A stretch of 64,000 nucleotides of DNA from JAXDJH01 sp034663635 (GCA_034663635.1 JAXDJH010000008.1:62001-126000); one strand, 5' to 3'; positions 32,882 to 42,187 are shown, counted from the first letter of the stretch. The notes: a model not told the origin generated them from the sequence alone. A program made the numbers and translations.

Positions 32882-35454
32882 TACGGCCGCGGCCCGTCGT
32901 CGTCGGAGCCACCTTGCTGGCCCGTCTGCGACCCCGCGGCCTCGGCAACGATACGAGCCATCCGCTCCGCGAGTTCTTCGGCGGTCGCCGGATCGCTTGC
33001 TTCGGCCCAGATCCCGCACATCGGCTCGTCGGGATACGGGATCACGAGGGTCCAGTTCCCCTCCTCCACGACCTTGACCCCGTCGAGTAGCACGAGATCG
33101 GCAGTGGCTCCGCTCATCGAGCTGGCGACCGAGGCCACGTGCCGCATCACCGCGCCCTTCCGCTCCCACGAGGTCCGGACCTCGCGCCGTGCGATGTGGA
33201 CCTCAGGTAGCTCGTTAACGATGCTCGAAAGAGCCTCTTTGCGGACGGCGACGAGCTCGAGCGCCTTTCCGAACGTCATGAGTCCGTCGGGGGCCGGCAT
33301 GAAGCTCGGGAAGATCAGCATCCCGTCGGCGTCCCCGGCGAAACCAACACCCTTCCGGGAGGCCCACGCCATCAACGCGGCGGGAGCGACTGGGGTCCAG
33401 TGGAGCGTCGTATCGCTGGAGACCGACCCGATGACCTCCTCGCACACCTTCGAGGACGAGACCGGGACGGCCACCGCGCTGGCTCCTCGGCTCGCCTCAT
33501 GCCTCAGGAAAGCGAGGAGAGCGCTTTGGCCGTCGATCCGGCGACCCTGGTCGTCGACGAGGTGAGCGACCTCGCCGCCCGGCTCCAGAAGGACCCCCAG
33601 GTCCGAGCCGGACTTCCTCACGTGATCCGAGAGATCCCTCAACAAGCGCTCGAGGTCTTCGGCGACGAGTACAGGTCTGTGCTCGTCGGTGAACGCGTTG
33701 ACCGCCAAGACGTCACAACCGAGTCGGCCCAGCAGCGATGGGCCGACAAGCGAAGCCGGGCCGAACGCGTAGTCGACAACCACCTTCGGAGCGAACGTCC
33801 GGATGGCCTCGATGTCGAGCGCTCTCAGCAACCCCGCGGTGTATTGCTCGAGGGCTCTCGGGGGGAACTCGAGCTCGCCCAACTTGGACGGCGATGCCCG
33901 CCGGTAGTCCTCTCGGAAGAAGACCCGTTCTATCTTGCGCTGGGCCGCCTGCACGAGGTCGGCGCCGTCGCCGTCGAACAGCCGGATCTCCACGATCTCT
34001 GGATCTCTAGGTGAGGTTCGCACGCTGATGCCGCCGGAAGCCTGTTCCGTCCCCACCGTGAATCTCGTGAGGGGCATGGGCACGAGCTCGAGGTCGTGAA
34101 CCGTCACGCCGCTGGAGTTCAGTCCGGCGATGATCGCTCGCTTCATGGTTCGGGCCGCGCGGCTCGCATCGCGGCCCGTCACAACCACGCTCCCCCGCTT
34201 CAGGATCGACCCATAGGCCATCCCCAAACGAACCGCGATCTGAGGCCCGATGCCGACGTTCATCAATCCCGACACGCCACGCGATCCGAAGAGGCTGCGC
34301 GAGGCGCGTCGTTCCTTCACAACGCTCTGGGTGACTATCGCTCCGGCTTCCACCGTGCGGGATGGGTAAACCTTCACTCGCGGCTTGATCAATGCCTCTG
34401 CGCCCACGACCACCTCGTCGCCGAGCACCGCGCCTTCCTCGACAGTCGCGCCGCGCTCGATCGACGCGCCTCGCCCGATGATCCCACCGCGCACGCGCGC
34501 GTAAGCGCCGACATGCCCGCGATCCATCACGATGCAGTTGGTGAGGTCGGCATCGTCGGCGACGATCGCATTCGCGCCGATAACCACCCGAGCGCCGATG
34601 CGGGCGCCGGCACCTACGCGCGAGTTGTCACCGATGATCGCGGGTCCTTCGATACGTGCGCTCGGATGGACCTCGACGTCCTCGCCAACCCAGACGCCGG
34701 GCCGGAGTTCGAACCCTGCCGGTTCGACCCTCACGCGCCCTTCAAGCACGTCGTATTGGGCCTGGAGGTAAGCCTCGGTATTGCCGACGTCGGTCCAGTA
34801 GGAGTCGGTGATGAAGCCATAGACGGGCAGGCCCTTGTCGAGCATCGCGGGGAACAGCTCCGACGAGAAGTCGTAGGGCTGGTCGATCGGGATGAGGTCG
34901 AGCACTTCGGGCTCGAGCACGTAGATCCCGGTGTTGATCGTGTCCGAGAAGACCTGGCCCCAGCTTGGTTTCTCCAGGAAGCGCTCGACCTTGCCGTCGT
35001 CGCCGGTCATGACGATGCCGAACTCGAGTGGATCCTGCATGTGCTTGAGGACCAGGGTCGCCGCGGCCCCTTTGGCACGGTGAAACGCGAGAACCTCGTC
35101 GAGGTCGAGATCGGTCAGCGCATCACCAGAGACGACCATGAACGTCCCCGAGAGAAGGTCGCGGGCCCCGAGCACGGACCCCGCCGTTCCCAAAGGAACT
35201 TCCTCGGTCGCGTACGAGAGCGACACACCGAGGTCGGAACCGTCGCCGAAGTAATTACGGATGACAGACGACAGGAACTGCACGGTCGCCACCACGTCGG
35301 TGATGCCGTGCTCGCGCAGCAGGACGATGATGTGCTCCATCAACGGACGGTTCGCGACTGGAAGCATCGGCTTGGGCATGTTGCTCGTAAGGGGACGAAG
35401 GCGCGACCCTTCGCCTCCGGCCATGATGACGGCCTGGATCTGATTCGGAGTCAC
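32881..35454 (-). CDS. Mannose-1-phosphate guanylyltransferase fused to a phosphomannomutase-like domain
   Basis: The 857-residue protein has three parts. Residues 1-235 form a nucleotidyltransferase (MAGGEGSRLRPLTSNMPKPML). Residues 260-370 form a left-handed beta-helix of hexapeptide repeats. Residues 390-840 resemble the alpha-D-phosphohexomutase fold. In that last domain the active serine loop, normally TASHNP, reads RTSPRDPE, and the metal loop reads GDADGML without the arginine, so mutase activity is doubtful. The product GDP-mannose would feed ppm1 and cell-envelope mannosylation. Similar fusions occur in Actinomycetota and Cyanobacteria. It overlaps pgsA by four bases. Confidence 0.88.
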   Translation of the reverse strand: MTPNQIQAVIMAGGEGSRLRPLTSNMPKPMLPVANRPLMEHIIVLLREHGITDVVATVQFLSSVIRNYFGDGSDLGVSLSYATEEVPLGTAGSVLGARDLLSGTFMVVSGDALTDLDLDEVLAFHRAKGAAATLVLKHMQDPLEFGIVMTGDDGKVERFLEKPSWGQVFSDTINTGIYVLEPEVLDLIPIDQPYDFSSELFPAMLDKGLPVYGFITDSYWTDVGNTEAYLQAQYDVLEGRVRVEPAGFELRPGVWVGEDVEVHPSARIEGPAIIGDNSRVGAGARIGARVVIGANAIVADDADLTNCIVMDRGHVGAYARVRGGIIGRGASIERGATVEEGAVLGDEVVVGAEALIKPRVKVYPSRTVEAGAIVTQSVVKERRASRSLFGSRGVSGLMNVGIGPQIAVRLGMAYGSILKRGSVVVTGRDASRAARTMKRAIIAGLNSSGVTVHDLELVPMPLTRFTVGTEQASGGISVRTSPRDPEIVEIRLFDGDGADLVQAAQRKIERVFFREDYRRASPSKLGELEFPPRALEQYTAGLLRALDIEAIRTFAPKVVVDYAFGPASLVGPSLLGRLGCDVLAVNAFTDEHRPVLVAEDLERLLRDLSDHVRKSGSDLGVLLEPGGEVAHLVDDQGRRIDGQSALLAFLRHEASRGASAVAVPVSSSKVCEEVIGSVSSDTTLHWTPVAPAALMAWASRKGVGFAGDADGMLIFPSFMPAPDGLMTFGKALELVAVRKEALSSIVNELPEVHIARREVRTSWERKGAVMRHVASVASSMSGATADLVLLDGVKVVEEGNWTLVIPYPDEPMCGIWAEASDPATAEELAERMARIVAEAAGSQTGQQGGSDDDGPRP

Positions 35455-36146
35455 GGGCGCGCTCCGTCATCCGATTCGCGGTCAACCGCTCGTAACTTCA
35501 CCGACGCCTCCTTGGCGTACATCGCGGCCGCCACCCAGTAGAGGATGGCGCCGAAGATAGTGAATGAGATACCCACGAACTCGCCTATCCCATTCCCCGG
35601 AAGAGTCGTCTCCGAGAGCGCCAGCCAGGTCAGGCCGAACAGCAGGGCAGCGGTTGCGGTCTTGCCGGTGAAATTGACGGCTATCCGCACTTTCCGCCGT
35701 TCGAGGTACGGGAACACGACGAGGAGCAAGGCGTCCCGACCGATGATCGTCAGCGCGAGCCACCACGGAAGGGTTCCTCGTCCAACCAGGGCGATCGCCA
35801 GGGCGACGATGAAGACCCGGTCGGCCAGGGGGTCGAGCAGCTTGCCGAGCTCGGAGACCTGATCGAAGCGCCGGGCGATCAGGCCGTCGAAGAAGTCGCT
35901 CCACGCGGCTATGCCGTAGAGGATGACCGCCGCATTGCGGTGGTCGGTGAGGAACAGCCACACGAAGACCGGCACGGAGCAGAGCCGAAGGACCGAAAGG
36001 ACGTTCGGGATGGTGAGGATCCGGTCGCTCGCCGGCGGCTGAGCCTCTTTGAGCTGAGCATCCGCACTGAGCTGAGCATCCGCACTGAGCTGAGCATCGC
36101 CCTCGAGTTCCACTCGAACCTTCCCGCTCGCCCGGCTCCCCTCCAT
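35451..36146 (-). CDS. pgsA: CDP-alcohol phosphatidyltransferase (probable phosphatidylglycerophosphate synthase)
   Basis: This membrane enzyme joins CDP-diacylglycerol to an alcohol phosphate. The catalytic signature is intact: SDFFDGLIARRFDQVSELGK then LLDPLADR. Hydrophobic segments occur throughout residues 50-215. The N-terminal 40 residues are odd: they contain QLSADAQLSADAQL, coded by three copies of an 18-bp direct repeat at 36051-36098. The true start may lie downstream of the repeats. Glycerol-3-phosphate is the most likely acceptor; inositol phosphate is possible. Confidence 0.88.
   Translation of the reverse strand: MEGSRASGKVRVELEGDAQLSADAQLSADAQLKEAQPPASDRILTIPNVLSVLRLCSVPVFVWLFLTDHRNAAVILYGIAAWSDFFDGLIARRFDQVSELGKLLDPLADRVFIVALAIALVGRGTLPWWLALTIIGRDALLLVVFPYLERRKVRIAVNFTGKTATAALLFGLTWLALSETTLPGNGIGEFVGISFTIFGAILYWVAAAMYAKEASVKLRAVDRESDDGARP
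36051..36098 (+). repeat. 18-bp direct repeat, nearly three copies
   Basis: The unit GAGCTGAGCATCCGCACT is repeated at 36051, 36069 and, shortened to 12 bases, at 36087. It keeps the reading frame and lengthens the acidic N-terminus of PgsA by AQLSAD units. It is different from the octamer family. Confidence 0.85.
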
Positions 36147-36186
36147 CGGGGACTTGCTGTGCCATTCGGTCGCTCTATCGCTCTAG

Positions 36187-36261
36187 TCGGGACGGCCGGA
36201 TTCGAACCGGCGACCCCTGGTCCCCCAGACCAGTGCGCTAACCAAGCTGCGCCACGTCCCG
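36187..36261 (-). tRNA. tRNA-Pro (anticodon GGG)
   Basis: On the minus strand a complete cloverleaf is visible. The seven-pair acceptor stem CGGGACG with CGTCCCG, D arm with GGTTAGCGC, anticodon arm CTGGT-CTGGGGG-ACCAG, and T arm GCCGG-TTCGAAT-CCGGC are all paired, and the discriminator base is A. No CCA is encoded. The anticodon GGG reads CCC and CCU proline codons. Confidence 0.96.
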
Positions 36262-36340
36262 CCGCGCGCTACTCCCACGCGAGGGCCCGAATCATAAGTC
36301 GGACGGGTGAGACACCCCAGGGGTCGATGAAGGAGACAAC

Positions 36341-36396
36341 GCGACAAAGAGACAAATCGATAAATCACTAAAGGGACTAGGTGCTAAGTGGACTCC
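36341..36396 (-). repeat. Octamer repeat array in opposite orientation, 7 units
   Basis: Units such as GCGACAAA and TCGATAAA on the plus strand are the reverse complement of the common unit, so this array points the other way. It lies in the tRNA-der gap (36262-36451), where I see no gene. A weaker stretch of similar sequence follows at 36447-36480 over the der stop. Confidence 0.6.
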
Positions 36397-36451
36397 CAGC
36401 GCTGCCGGTCGTTCGGTCCGAGCGCGGGAAAACGCTAGATCCCGACCTTAT

Positions 36452-37780
36452 CTAAGTCTCAACTTTATGTCTAGTCTTGATCCTCACATCGAACTTCAGC
36501 GGCGATCCCTCGAACGGTTCCCGCTTTCGAACCCGTTTCTCGAGGTAACGCAGGTAGGCCTCCTCGATCCGCCCGTTCGAGAACAGCACGAAGCGAGGCG
36601 GGCCAACTGCCGCTTGAAGCCCGTACAGGATCCGGATGGCGCGGCCAGCGCTGCGGGGATGCGGACGCTCCTCTTGGGCCTCTTCTAGAACGACGTTCAC
36701 CGCCGAGGTCGAAAGGCGGGTCCGGTGTGCCTCGACCGCATCGAGGACCGCCGGAACAACCTTCGGCAGTCCCCTGCCGGACTTCGCAGACGTCCGGATC
36801 GAGATCGCCCAGGGGAGGAACCTCAACCGCCGGGCTGCCGCGTCCTCCCGCCGCTTCCTATCGACCTCGTCTTCGTCCGCGAGCAGATCCCACTTGTTGC
36901 GGACGATTACGCACGCGCGCCCGCTCTCGACGATCTGTTCCGCGATCCGCTGGTCGTGCGAGGTGATGCCTTCCTCGGCATCGGTGACGAGCAAGGCGAC
37001 GTCGGCGCGCCCGAGAGCCGTACGCGACCGAACGAGGCTGTAGTACTCGAGGCTTTCTTTAACTAAGACCTCGCGCCTCATCCCCGCGGTGTCCACGATC
37101 CGCAGCTTCCTGCCGTCCTCCAGCTCGATGATCGAATCGACGGGATCTCGGGTGGTGCCAGGAACGGAGTCGACGATCGAGCGCTCGGTTCCAAGCAATG
37201 CATTGAGGATCGAGGACTTGCCCACGTTCGGGCGCCCGACGATCGCCACCGAAGCCCACGTGTCGTCGGGCTCGACCTCCCCTTTAGGCAGACGACGAAC
37301 GAGCTCATCTAGGAAATCGCCCGATCCTCGTCCGTGGAGAGCGCTCAGCGGGATGGGTTCGCCCAAGCCCAGGCGATGAAAGGCCGATGCGGCGGGCTCG
37401 TCACGCGGGTCGTCGACCTTGTTCGCCACGACGAGCACCGGCTTGGACGAGCCCCGCAGCTCTTGTGCAACCAGATGGTCGTCCTCGAGCGGACCGCTCA
37501 CGTTGTCGACCACGAGGACGATCACGTCTGCAGCCTCCATGGCGAGATGGGCTTGATCCACGACCCTGGCATCGAGCCCCTCGGCCCCCGGCTCCAAACC
37601 GCCGGTGTCCATGATCTCGAACTCCCGACCGCCCCAATCGGCGATGAAGCCTCGTCGATCCCTCGTCACGCCCGGCGTTGCCTCGACGATGGCCTCGCGC
37701 CGACCGAGGACGCGGTTGACCAGCGATGACTTGCCGACGTTGGGTCGACCCACGATGGCCACCAACGGACGAGCGCTCAT
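36452..37780 (-). CDS. der: Ribosome-assembly GTPase Der (EngA)
   Basis: The 442-residue GTPase has two tandem G domains: GRPNVGKSSLVNRVLGR with DTGGLEPGAE and NKVD in the first, then GRPNVGKSSILNALLG with DTAGMRR and NKWD in the second, followed by a KH-like C-terminal domain. It acts in 50S subunit assembly. It overlaps cmk by four bases, the standard cmk-der order of Actinomycetota. Confidence 0.97.
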   Translation of the reverse strand: MSARPLVAIVGRPNVGKSSLVNRVLGRREAIVEATPGVTRDRRGFIADWGGREFEIMDTGGLEPGAEGLDARVVDQAHLAMEAADVIVLVVDNVSGPLEDDHLVAQELRGSSKPVLVVANKVDDPRDEPAASAFHRLGLGEPIPLSALHGRGSGDFLDELVRRLPKGEVEPDDTWASVAIVGRPNVGKSSILNALLGTERSIVDSVPGTTRDPVDSIIELEDGRKLRIVDTAGMRREVLVKESLEYYSLVRSRTALGRADVALLVTDAEEGITSHDQRIAEQIVESGRACVIVRNKWDLLADEDEVDRKRREDAAARRLRFLPWAISIRTSAKSGRGLPKVVPAVLDAVEAHRTRLSTSAVNVVLEEAQEERPHPRSAGRAIRILYGLQAAVGPPRFVLFSNGRIEEAYLRYLEKRVRKREPFEGSPLKFDVRIKTRHKVET

Positions 37781-38463
37781 CGCTCCACCCCTTGGGACTC
37801 GCTCGCGGACCCCGCCTCGGCCCGCTGCACCGCCTCGACGATCCGGTCCACCACCTCATCGATCGAAAGATCCGATGTGTCCAAGAGCTCCGCGCCGGAC
37901 GCACGGATCAGAGGCGAGACGTCTCTAGTCGCGTCGGCTTCATCCCTCTCGGCTATGGACTCCTTCAGCACGGCGAGTGACGCTTCGTCGGTTGCCAGGC
38001 CTTCTTGCTCAGCGCGGCGAAGAGCGCGCTCGTCGGGCGACGCAGTGAGATAGATCTTCACGTCGGCGTCGGGCAGAACGGTGGAGCCGATGTCTCGCCC
38101 CTCCATCACCACATCGCCGGTGGCTGCGAGCGCGCGCTGGCGCTCTAGAAGGGCGCGTCGAACGAGTGGATGGGCGGACACGGTCGACACGATCTGGGTC
38201 ACGTCTGGGTCGCGCACGCGCTCGGTCACATCCTTGCCGTCGAGAGTCACGATGCCCTCGGACAGCGCGACGTCGAGCTCGGTCGTGACGTCGGCCAAAG
38301 CCCGGCCGTCCTCGGGGTCGATCCCCCGCTCGATCGCCGCAAGGGCCACCGCCCGGTACAACGCTCCGGTGTCGAGGTACGAGTAGCCGAGCCTGCTCGC
38401 TACGGCTCGCGCGACGGTGCTCTTACCTGCCCCAGCCGGGCCGTCGATCGCTACGGCGGTCAT
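37777..38463 (-). CDS. cmk: Cytidylate kinase
   Basis: The enzyme phosphorylates CMP and dCMP. The 228-residue protein has the P-loop DGPAGAGKSTVARAVA at the N-terminus, YLDTGALYRAVALAA and EGRDIGSTVLPDADVKIYL. I start at the ATG at 38463, which overlaps the aroA stop; the frame is open further up without family-like sequence. Confidence 0.95.
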   Translation of the reverse strand: MTAVAIDGPAGAGKSTVARAVASRLGYSYLDTGALYRAVALAAIERGIDPEDGRALADVTTELDVALSEGIVTLDGKDVTERVRDPDVTQIVSTVSAHPLVRRALLERQRALAATGDVVMEGRDIGSTVLPDADVKIYLTASPDERALRRAEQEGLATDEASLAVLKESIAERDEADATRDVSPLIRASGAELLDTSDLSIDEVVDRIVEAVQRAEAGSASESQGVER

Positions 38464-39761
38464 TTCGCCCCCCTGGCCCGCCCGAGGACGTCCAAGAACT
38501 CGGGGAAGGAGACGTCGACGCAGCTCCAACCTCCGACTCGAACGTGCTCGTCGGCGATGAGTCCGGCGACGGCGAAAGAGAGAGCGATCCGGTGGTCGCC
38601 GGCGGGATCGATGCCTCCCCCTGCGAGCCTGACGGGGCCTCTCACGACCAGCCCATCCGGAAGTTCCTCGACCGAGACCCCCAACGCCGTCAACCCGCGC
38701 GCGAGAGACGCGATCCGGTCCGATTCCTTCACCCTGAGTTCGGCCGCGTCCCGGAAGACGGTCTCGCCTTCGGCCTGTGACGCGATCACCGCCAGGATCG
38801 GGATGTCGTCGATCAAAGCCGGAACCTCGGCTCCACCCACCTGGGTGGCAGATAGCTGAGACGTGGATACCGAGATGGATCCGATCGGCTCCCCCATCTC
38901 GATGCCGGTGGATTCGATCTCGATCTCCGCGCCCATGCGCCGAAGGACCTCGAACGCGGCGGTTCTCGTCGGGTTGATGCCCACTCCGGTAACCGTGAGC
39001 TCCGAATCGGGAACCAGAAGGGCTGCCGCAAGTAGGTAGAGGGCCGAGGACGGGTCGCCGGGAACCGATAGTTCGAACGCCTTCGGCTCCTGACCGCCCT
39101 TGACGGAAACCGAGGTGGCGCCGGCGTCGACATCCACCCCTGCCGCGCGCAGCATCCGCTCGGTGTGGTCGCGACTGGGCGCCGGCTCCATCACCTCGGT
39201 CACTCCCGTGGCCCGAAGCCCGGCCAGGAGCAGTGCCGTCTTCACCTGAGCGCTGGCGACGGGAAGTTCGATGTCTATCCCCGCCAGATCTCCGCCGCGG
39301 ACGGATAAGGGAGCGAGATCCCCGTGCGCCCGTCCGTCTATCCGCGCTCCCATCTGTCGGAGGGGCGCGACAACCCTGAGCATCGGGCGCCGGCTCAACG
39401 ACCCGTCGCCGCCGAGCACGGTAAGCCCGGGCAGGCCGGCCGCGACCCCCAGACCGATACGCATCGTCGTGCCCGAGTTGCCGCAGTCGATCATCTCGGC
39501 CGGCTCGCTTAAGCCGGCCCAGCCAAAACCCTCGACCTTTGCTACAGCGTTAGTCTCATCCAGAGTCAACTCGGCTCCCCACGCCTCGACCGCGGAGGCG
39601 GTCGAGCGAACGTCGGCCCCAAGGTTCAGGCCCTCGATCGTGCTCGTGCCTCGGGCGAGGGTCGCGATCAGGAGAGCCCGGTGCGAGATGGACTTGTCCC
39701 CGGGAACCTGCACCGAGCCGCGCAAAGGACGCCTGGTTGTTCGCGTCTTCCTTGCAGCCAT
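38460..39761 (-). CDS. aroA: 3-phosphoshikimate 1-carboxyvinyltransferase
   Basis: This is EPSP synthase of the shikimate pathway. The protein, about 433 residues, contains VPGDKSISHRALLIA near the start, NSGTTMRIGLGVAAG, RRPMLRVVAPL and DHRIALSFAVAGL near the end, all substrate-binding signatures. I use the ATG at 39761; GTG 39779 and ATG 39767 also lie in frame. Grouping with tyrA and aroH makes an aromatic amino-acid block inside the cmk-der region. Confidence 0.96.
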   Translation of the reverse strand: MAARKTRTTRRPLRGSVQVPGDKSISHRALLIATLARGTSTIEGLNLGADVRSTASAVEAWGAELTLDETNAVAKVEGFGWAGLSEPAEMIDCGNSGTTMRIGLGVAAGLPGLTVLGGDGSLSRRPMLRVVAPLRQMGARIDGRAHGDLAPLSVRGGDLAGIDIELPVASAQVKTALLLAGLRATGVTEVMEPAPSRDHTERMLRAAGVDVDAGATSVSVKGGQEPKAFELSVPGDPSSALYLLAAALLVPDSELTVTGVGINPTRTAAFEVLRRMGAEIEIESTGIEMGEPIGSISVSTSQLSATQVGGAEVPALIDDIPILAVIASQAEGETVFRDAAELRVKESDRIASLARGLTALGVSVEELPDGLVVRGPVRLAGGGIDPAGDHRIALSFAVAGLIADEHVRVGGWSCVDVSFPEFLDVLGRARGAK

Positions 39762-39797
39762 CGTCATTCCCGTGGTCACGGGGCCGCTATCGCCCCA

Positions 39798-39845
39798 TTA
39801 TCTACTTATCGACTTGTCTAATTATCTAGTTGTGTATCAATCGAC
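39798..39845 (+). repeat. Octamer repeat array, 6 units (best example)
   Basis: Six in-phase 8-bp units between tyrA and aroA, beginning TTATCTAC, TTATCGAC. The last unit extends over the tyrA stop codon. This is the clearest array for deriving the consensus TTRTCKAN. Confidence 0.88.
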
Positions 39846-40922
39846 TCCGCCGCGTTCCACGGCGTAGCCGAGCCCGTTGAGGACCTGGGCAAGGGCGTCT
39901 GCGGCGCCCCGCCCGGCGATGACAATCTCCAGCCGGCCGCGGCCCCCCTCGGTCGAATGCACTATCCGCAGGTCTTCGATGTTCGCCCCGATCCGTCCGG
40001 CGGCGGTAGTTACTTCCGCGAGAACGCCCGGGCGGTCGAGAACGGGCATGGTCAGCAAGACCGGCTCGCCCGAGAGGTCGGGCCGCACGAACATCTCGAT
40101 CCGGGCCCGCCGTGCGCCCGCGAGCCACCGCTCGAGTTCGTCCCAGCGCTCCCCCGCGATCAAGTCGCCGAGGGAGTCCAGCCGCTTGGCGAACCCCTCG
40201 AGCGCCTCCATAACCGCGGCTCGGTTGGAGCGCAGGATGGAAACCCACATCTTCGGGTCGCTGGCGGCTATCCGTGTGACGTCGCGAAACCCGCCTGCGG
40301 CGAGCCCTAGAAGCGCCTCCCGATCCCCGGCCGATACGGCGGCATCGACGAGGGCGCTGGCGGTCAGTTGCGGGATATGGCTCAGCCTCGCGACGAGGGC
40401 GTCGTGCGCTGCAGGGTCGAGGGCCACTGGTTTGGCCCCGAGCCCAGACGCAAGAGCGGCGATCTTCGAGTAGGCCTCCGAGCCCGTGGCGCCGCTCGGA
40501 GTCAATATCCACCACGCATCCTCGAAGAGATCAGGGTGGGCGGCGTCGATGCCGTGGCGCTCTGACCCTGCCATCGGATGGCCCCCGACGAACGAACCGT
40601 CGAGGAGCGCCTCCGCCGCCTCGACGATCGAGGACTTAGCGCTGGCAACGTCCGTCACGACGGCCCCCGGCTTTAAGTGCGGCGCTATCTCCTTGCAGAT
40701 ATCGGCAACGGCGCCAGCCGGCGTCGCTATCACCACGACCTCCGCCTGAGCCACGGCCTCGGCCGCGGATGGTGCCGAGCTGCTCAGCGCGCCACGCTCG
40801 ACACCCCGCGCTGCGACGCCCGGAGCCAGGTCGAACCCCACGATGTGCGCGCCGGCATCCTCCCGGCGAAGACCGAGCGCGATCGAGCCGCCGATCAGGC
40901 CGGTTCCGAGGATGGCGTACAT
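39837..40922 (-). CDS. tyrA: Prephenate dehydrogenase with ACT domain
   Basis: The 361-residue enzyme oxidatively decarboxylates prephenate in tyrosine synthesis. It has the NAD motif ILGTGLIGGSIALGLRR at the N-terminus, the active-site SHIPQLTASALV and GHPMAGSERHGIDAA, and a C-terminal ACT domain (LDRPGVLAEVTTAAGRIGANIEDL) that should bind an aromatic amino acid for feedback control. It is followed upstream by aroH, 20 bases away. Confidence 0.95.
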   Translation of the reverse strand: MYAILGTGLIGGSIALGLRREDAGAHIVGFDLAPGVAARGVERGALSSSAPSAAEAVAQAEVVVIATPAGAVADICKEIAPHLKPGAVVTDVASAKSSIVEAAEALLDGSFVGGHPMAGSERHGIDAAHPDLFEDAWWILTPSGATGSEAYSKIAALASGLGAKPVALDPAAHDALVARLSHIPQLTASALVDAAVSAGDREALLGLAAGGFRDVTRIAASDPKMWVSILRSNRAAVMEALEGFAKRLDSLGDLIAGERWDELERWLAGARRARIEMFVRPDLSGEPVLLTMPVLDRPGVLAEVTTAAGRIGANIEDLRIVHSTEGGRGRLEIVIAGRGAADALAQVLNGLGYAVERGGVD

Positions 40923-40941
40923 CTAAAGTTCTCCTTGAAGG

Positions 40942-41310
40942 TTAGGGTTCGCCCGCCAGGTCCGAACGAAGGGCGGTCGCCCCGTTCAGGTAGACGTGGC
41001 GGAGGCTAGCGTAGTCCCGAGGTGTGTAGAGGTGGAGCAGCACCCTGACGCAGGCCTCGAGCGAGCCCGGGACGGGGATCTCGGTCGCGCAGAGCAGGGG
41101 GACCTGATCCAGCCCTATCCCCCGCGCTGCAGCGGCAGGGAACTCGGCGTCGAGATCGGCAGTGGAAGTGAACACGATGCTGATCACGTCGGCGGGCTCC
41201 ACCGAGTTCCGGGCGAGCATCTCGCCCAGCAGTTCGCCCGTGGCCTTCACGATCGCCTCCGCGCTGTTCGCCGGGACCGTAGTTGCTCCGCGCAGCGCTC
41301 TCACCTTCAT
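40942..41310 (-). CDS. aroH: Chorismate mutase, AroH type
   Basis: The 122-residue monofunctional trimeric chorismate mutase makes prephenate from chorismate. Family features include VRALRGATTVPANSAEAI, SIVFTSTADLDAEFPAAAAR, and LHLYTPRDYASLRHVYLNGA. It precedes tyrA in the transcript, so two consecutive pathway steps are adjacent. Confidence 0.94.
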   Translation of the reverse strand: MKVRALRGATTVPANSAEAIVKATGELLGEMLARNSVEPADVISIVFTSTADLDAEFPAAAARGIGLDQVPLLCATEIPVPGSLEACVRVLLHLYTPRDYASLRHVYLNGATALRSDLAGEP

Positions 41311-41328
41311 CGCGGTGCCCTTGTGGAC

Positions 41329-41360
41329 TCGGCTATTTGTCTACAAGATGACTTATCTAT
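41329..41360 (+). repeat. Octamer repeat array, 4 units
   Basis: Units TTGTCTAC and TTATCTAT with two degenerate ones in phase, just upstream of aroH. The interval 41311-41455 holds only this and the next array. Confidence 0.7.
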
Positions 41361-41402
41361 GGCTGTGTTCGAGCCAAAGCCCAGGTGGGACCCGGTATGC
41401 AC

Positions 41403-41459
41403 TCGTCTATTTGTCGACATGTGTACTCACTGAGCTCATCCACCTATCCACTTGTCTAC
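41403..41459 (+). repeat. Octamer repeat array, about 7 units
   Basis: TTGTCGAC opens the array; after a one-base slip near 41435 it continues with CTATCCAC and TTGTCTAC. It ends on the rluB stop codon. Confidence 0.72.
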
Positions 41460-42187
41460 AGCCCGGCGGCTCGGTAAAGCTCCCGCACTTCGGCCGGCCC
41501 GAGCTTCCGATAGGTGCCGGGCTTCAAGCGCCCGAGATTGAGAGGGCCTAGACCGGTGCGGGCGAGACTCACGACCGGGTGCTCGACCGCCTCGAACATT
41601 CGCCTCACCTGGCGGTTCCGGCCCTCCGTAAGGGTCAGTTCGACGAGGCTCCGGGCGTGGGTGCGCTCGAGCACCTGGACTCGAGCCGGGGCCGTGACGC
41701 CGTCGTCGAGCTCAACGCCTCGTGCGAGGGTCCTGGCCGTGGCCGGTGCCACGCTCCCCTTGACCTCCGCCAGATAGGTCTTCGACACGCCGTAGCGAGG
41801 GTGGGTCATACGCATCGTGAGCTCGCCATCGTTGCAGAGCAGGATCGCCCCCTCGGTATCGATATCGAGACGCCCGACCGGCCACACCCGGGCGTCGATA
41901 TCGATGAGAGATAGCACCGTCTCCCGGCCTTGAGGGTCGGATGCCGTGCTGACGACTCCCACCGGCTTGTTCAGCAGGATGTGGATCAGATCCTCTTTAA
42001 GAGGCACGGCAGAACCATCAACCTTTACTACATCCTTAGATGGGTCCACCCGCTGCCCGAGACGCGCGACGGCTCCGTTCACCTGGATCCGGCCGGCCGA
42101 GATCATCTCCTCCACTGCCCGGCGAGACCCGACCCCGACGTGAGCCAGGACCTTCTGGAGCCGTTCGCCTTCTTGGTCGGGAGTCAC
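41456..42187 (-). CDS. rluB: 23S rRNA pseudouridine synthase, RsuA/RluB family
   Basis: The 243-residue protein carries an S4 RNA-binding domain at residues 5-65 (RLQKVLAHVGVGSRRAVEEMI) and a pseudouridine synthase domain with the catalytic aspartate in GRLDIDTEGAILL. It modifies large-subunit rRNA. It overlaps scpB by four bases, as in the mycobacterial scpA-scpB-rluB-cmk-der group. Confidence 0.94.
   Translation of the reverse strand: MTPDQEGERLQKVLAHVGVGSRRAVEEMISAGRIQVNGAVARLGQRVDPSKDVVKVDGSAVPLKEDLIHILLNKPVGVVSTASDPQGRETVLSLIDIDARVWPVGRLDIDTEGAILLCNDGELTMRMTHPRYGVSKTYLAEVKGSVAPATARTLARGVELDDGVTAPARVQVLERTHARSLVELTLTEGRNRQVRRMFEAVEHPVVSLARTGLGPLNLGRLKPGTYRKLGPAEVRELYRAAGL

Noticed and set aside
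39798..39845. Mobile element ends or simple microsatellite slippage as explanation of the octamers
   Set aside because: There is no transposase or target duplication, and the units differ in sequence while keeping phase, unlike slippage products.
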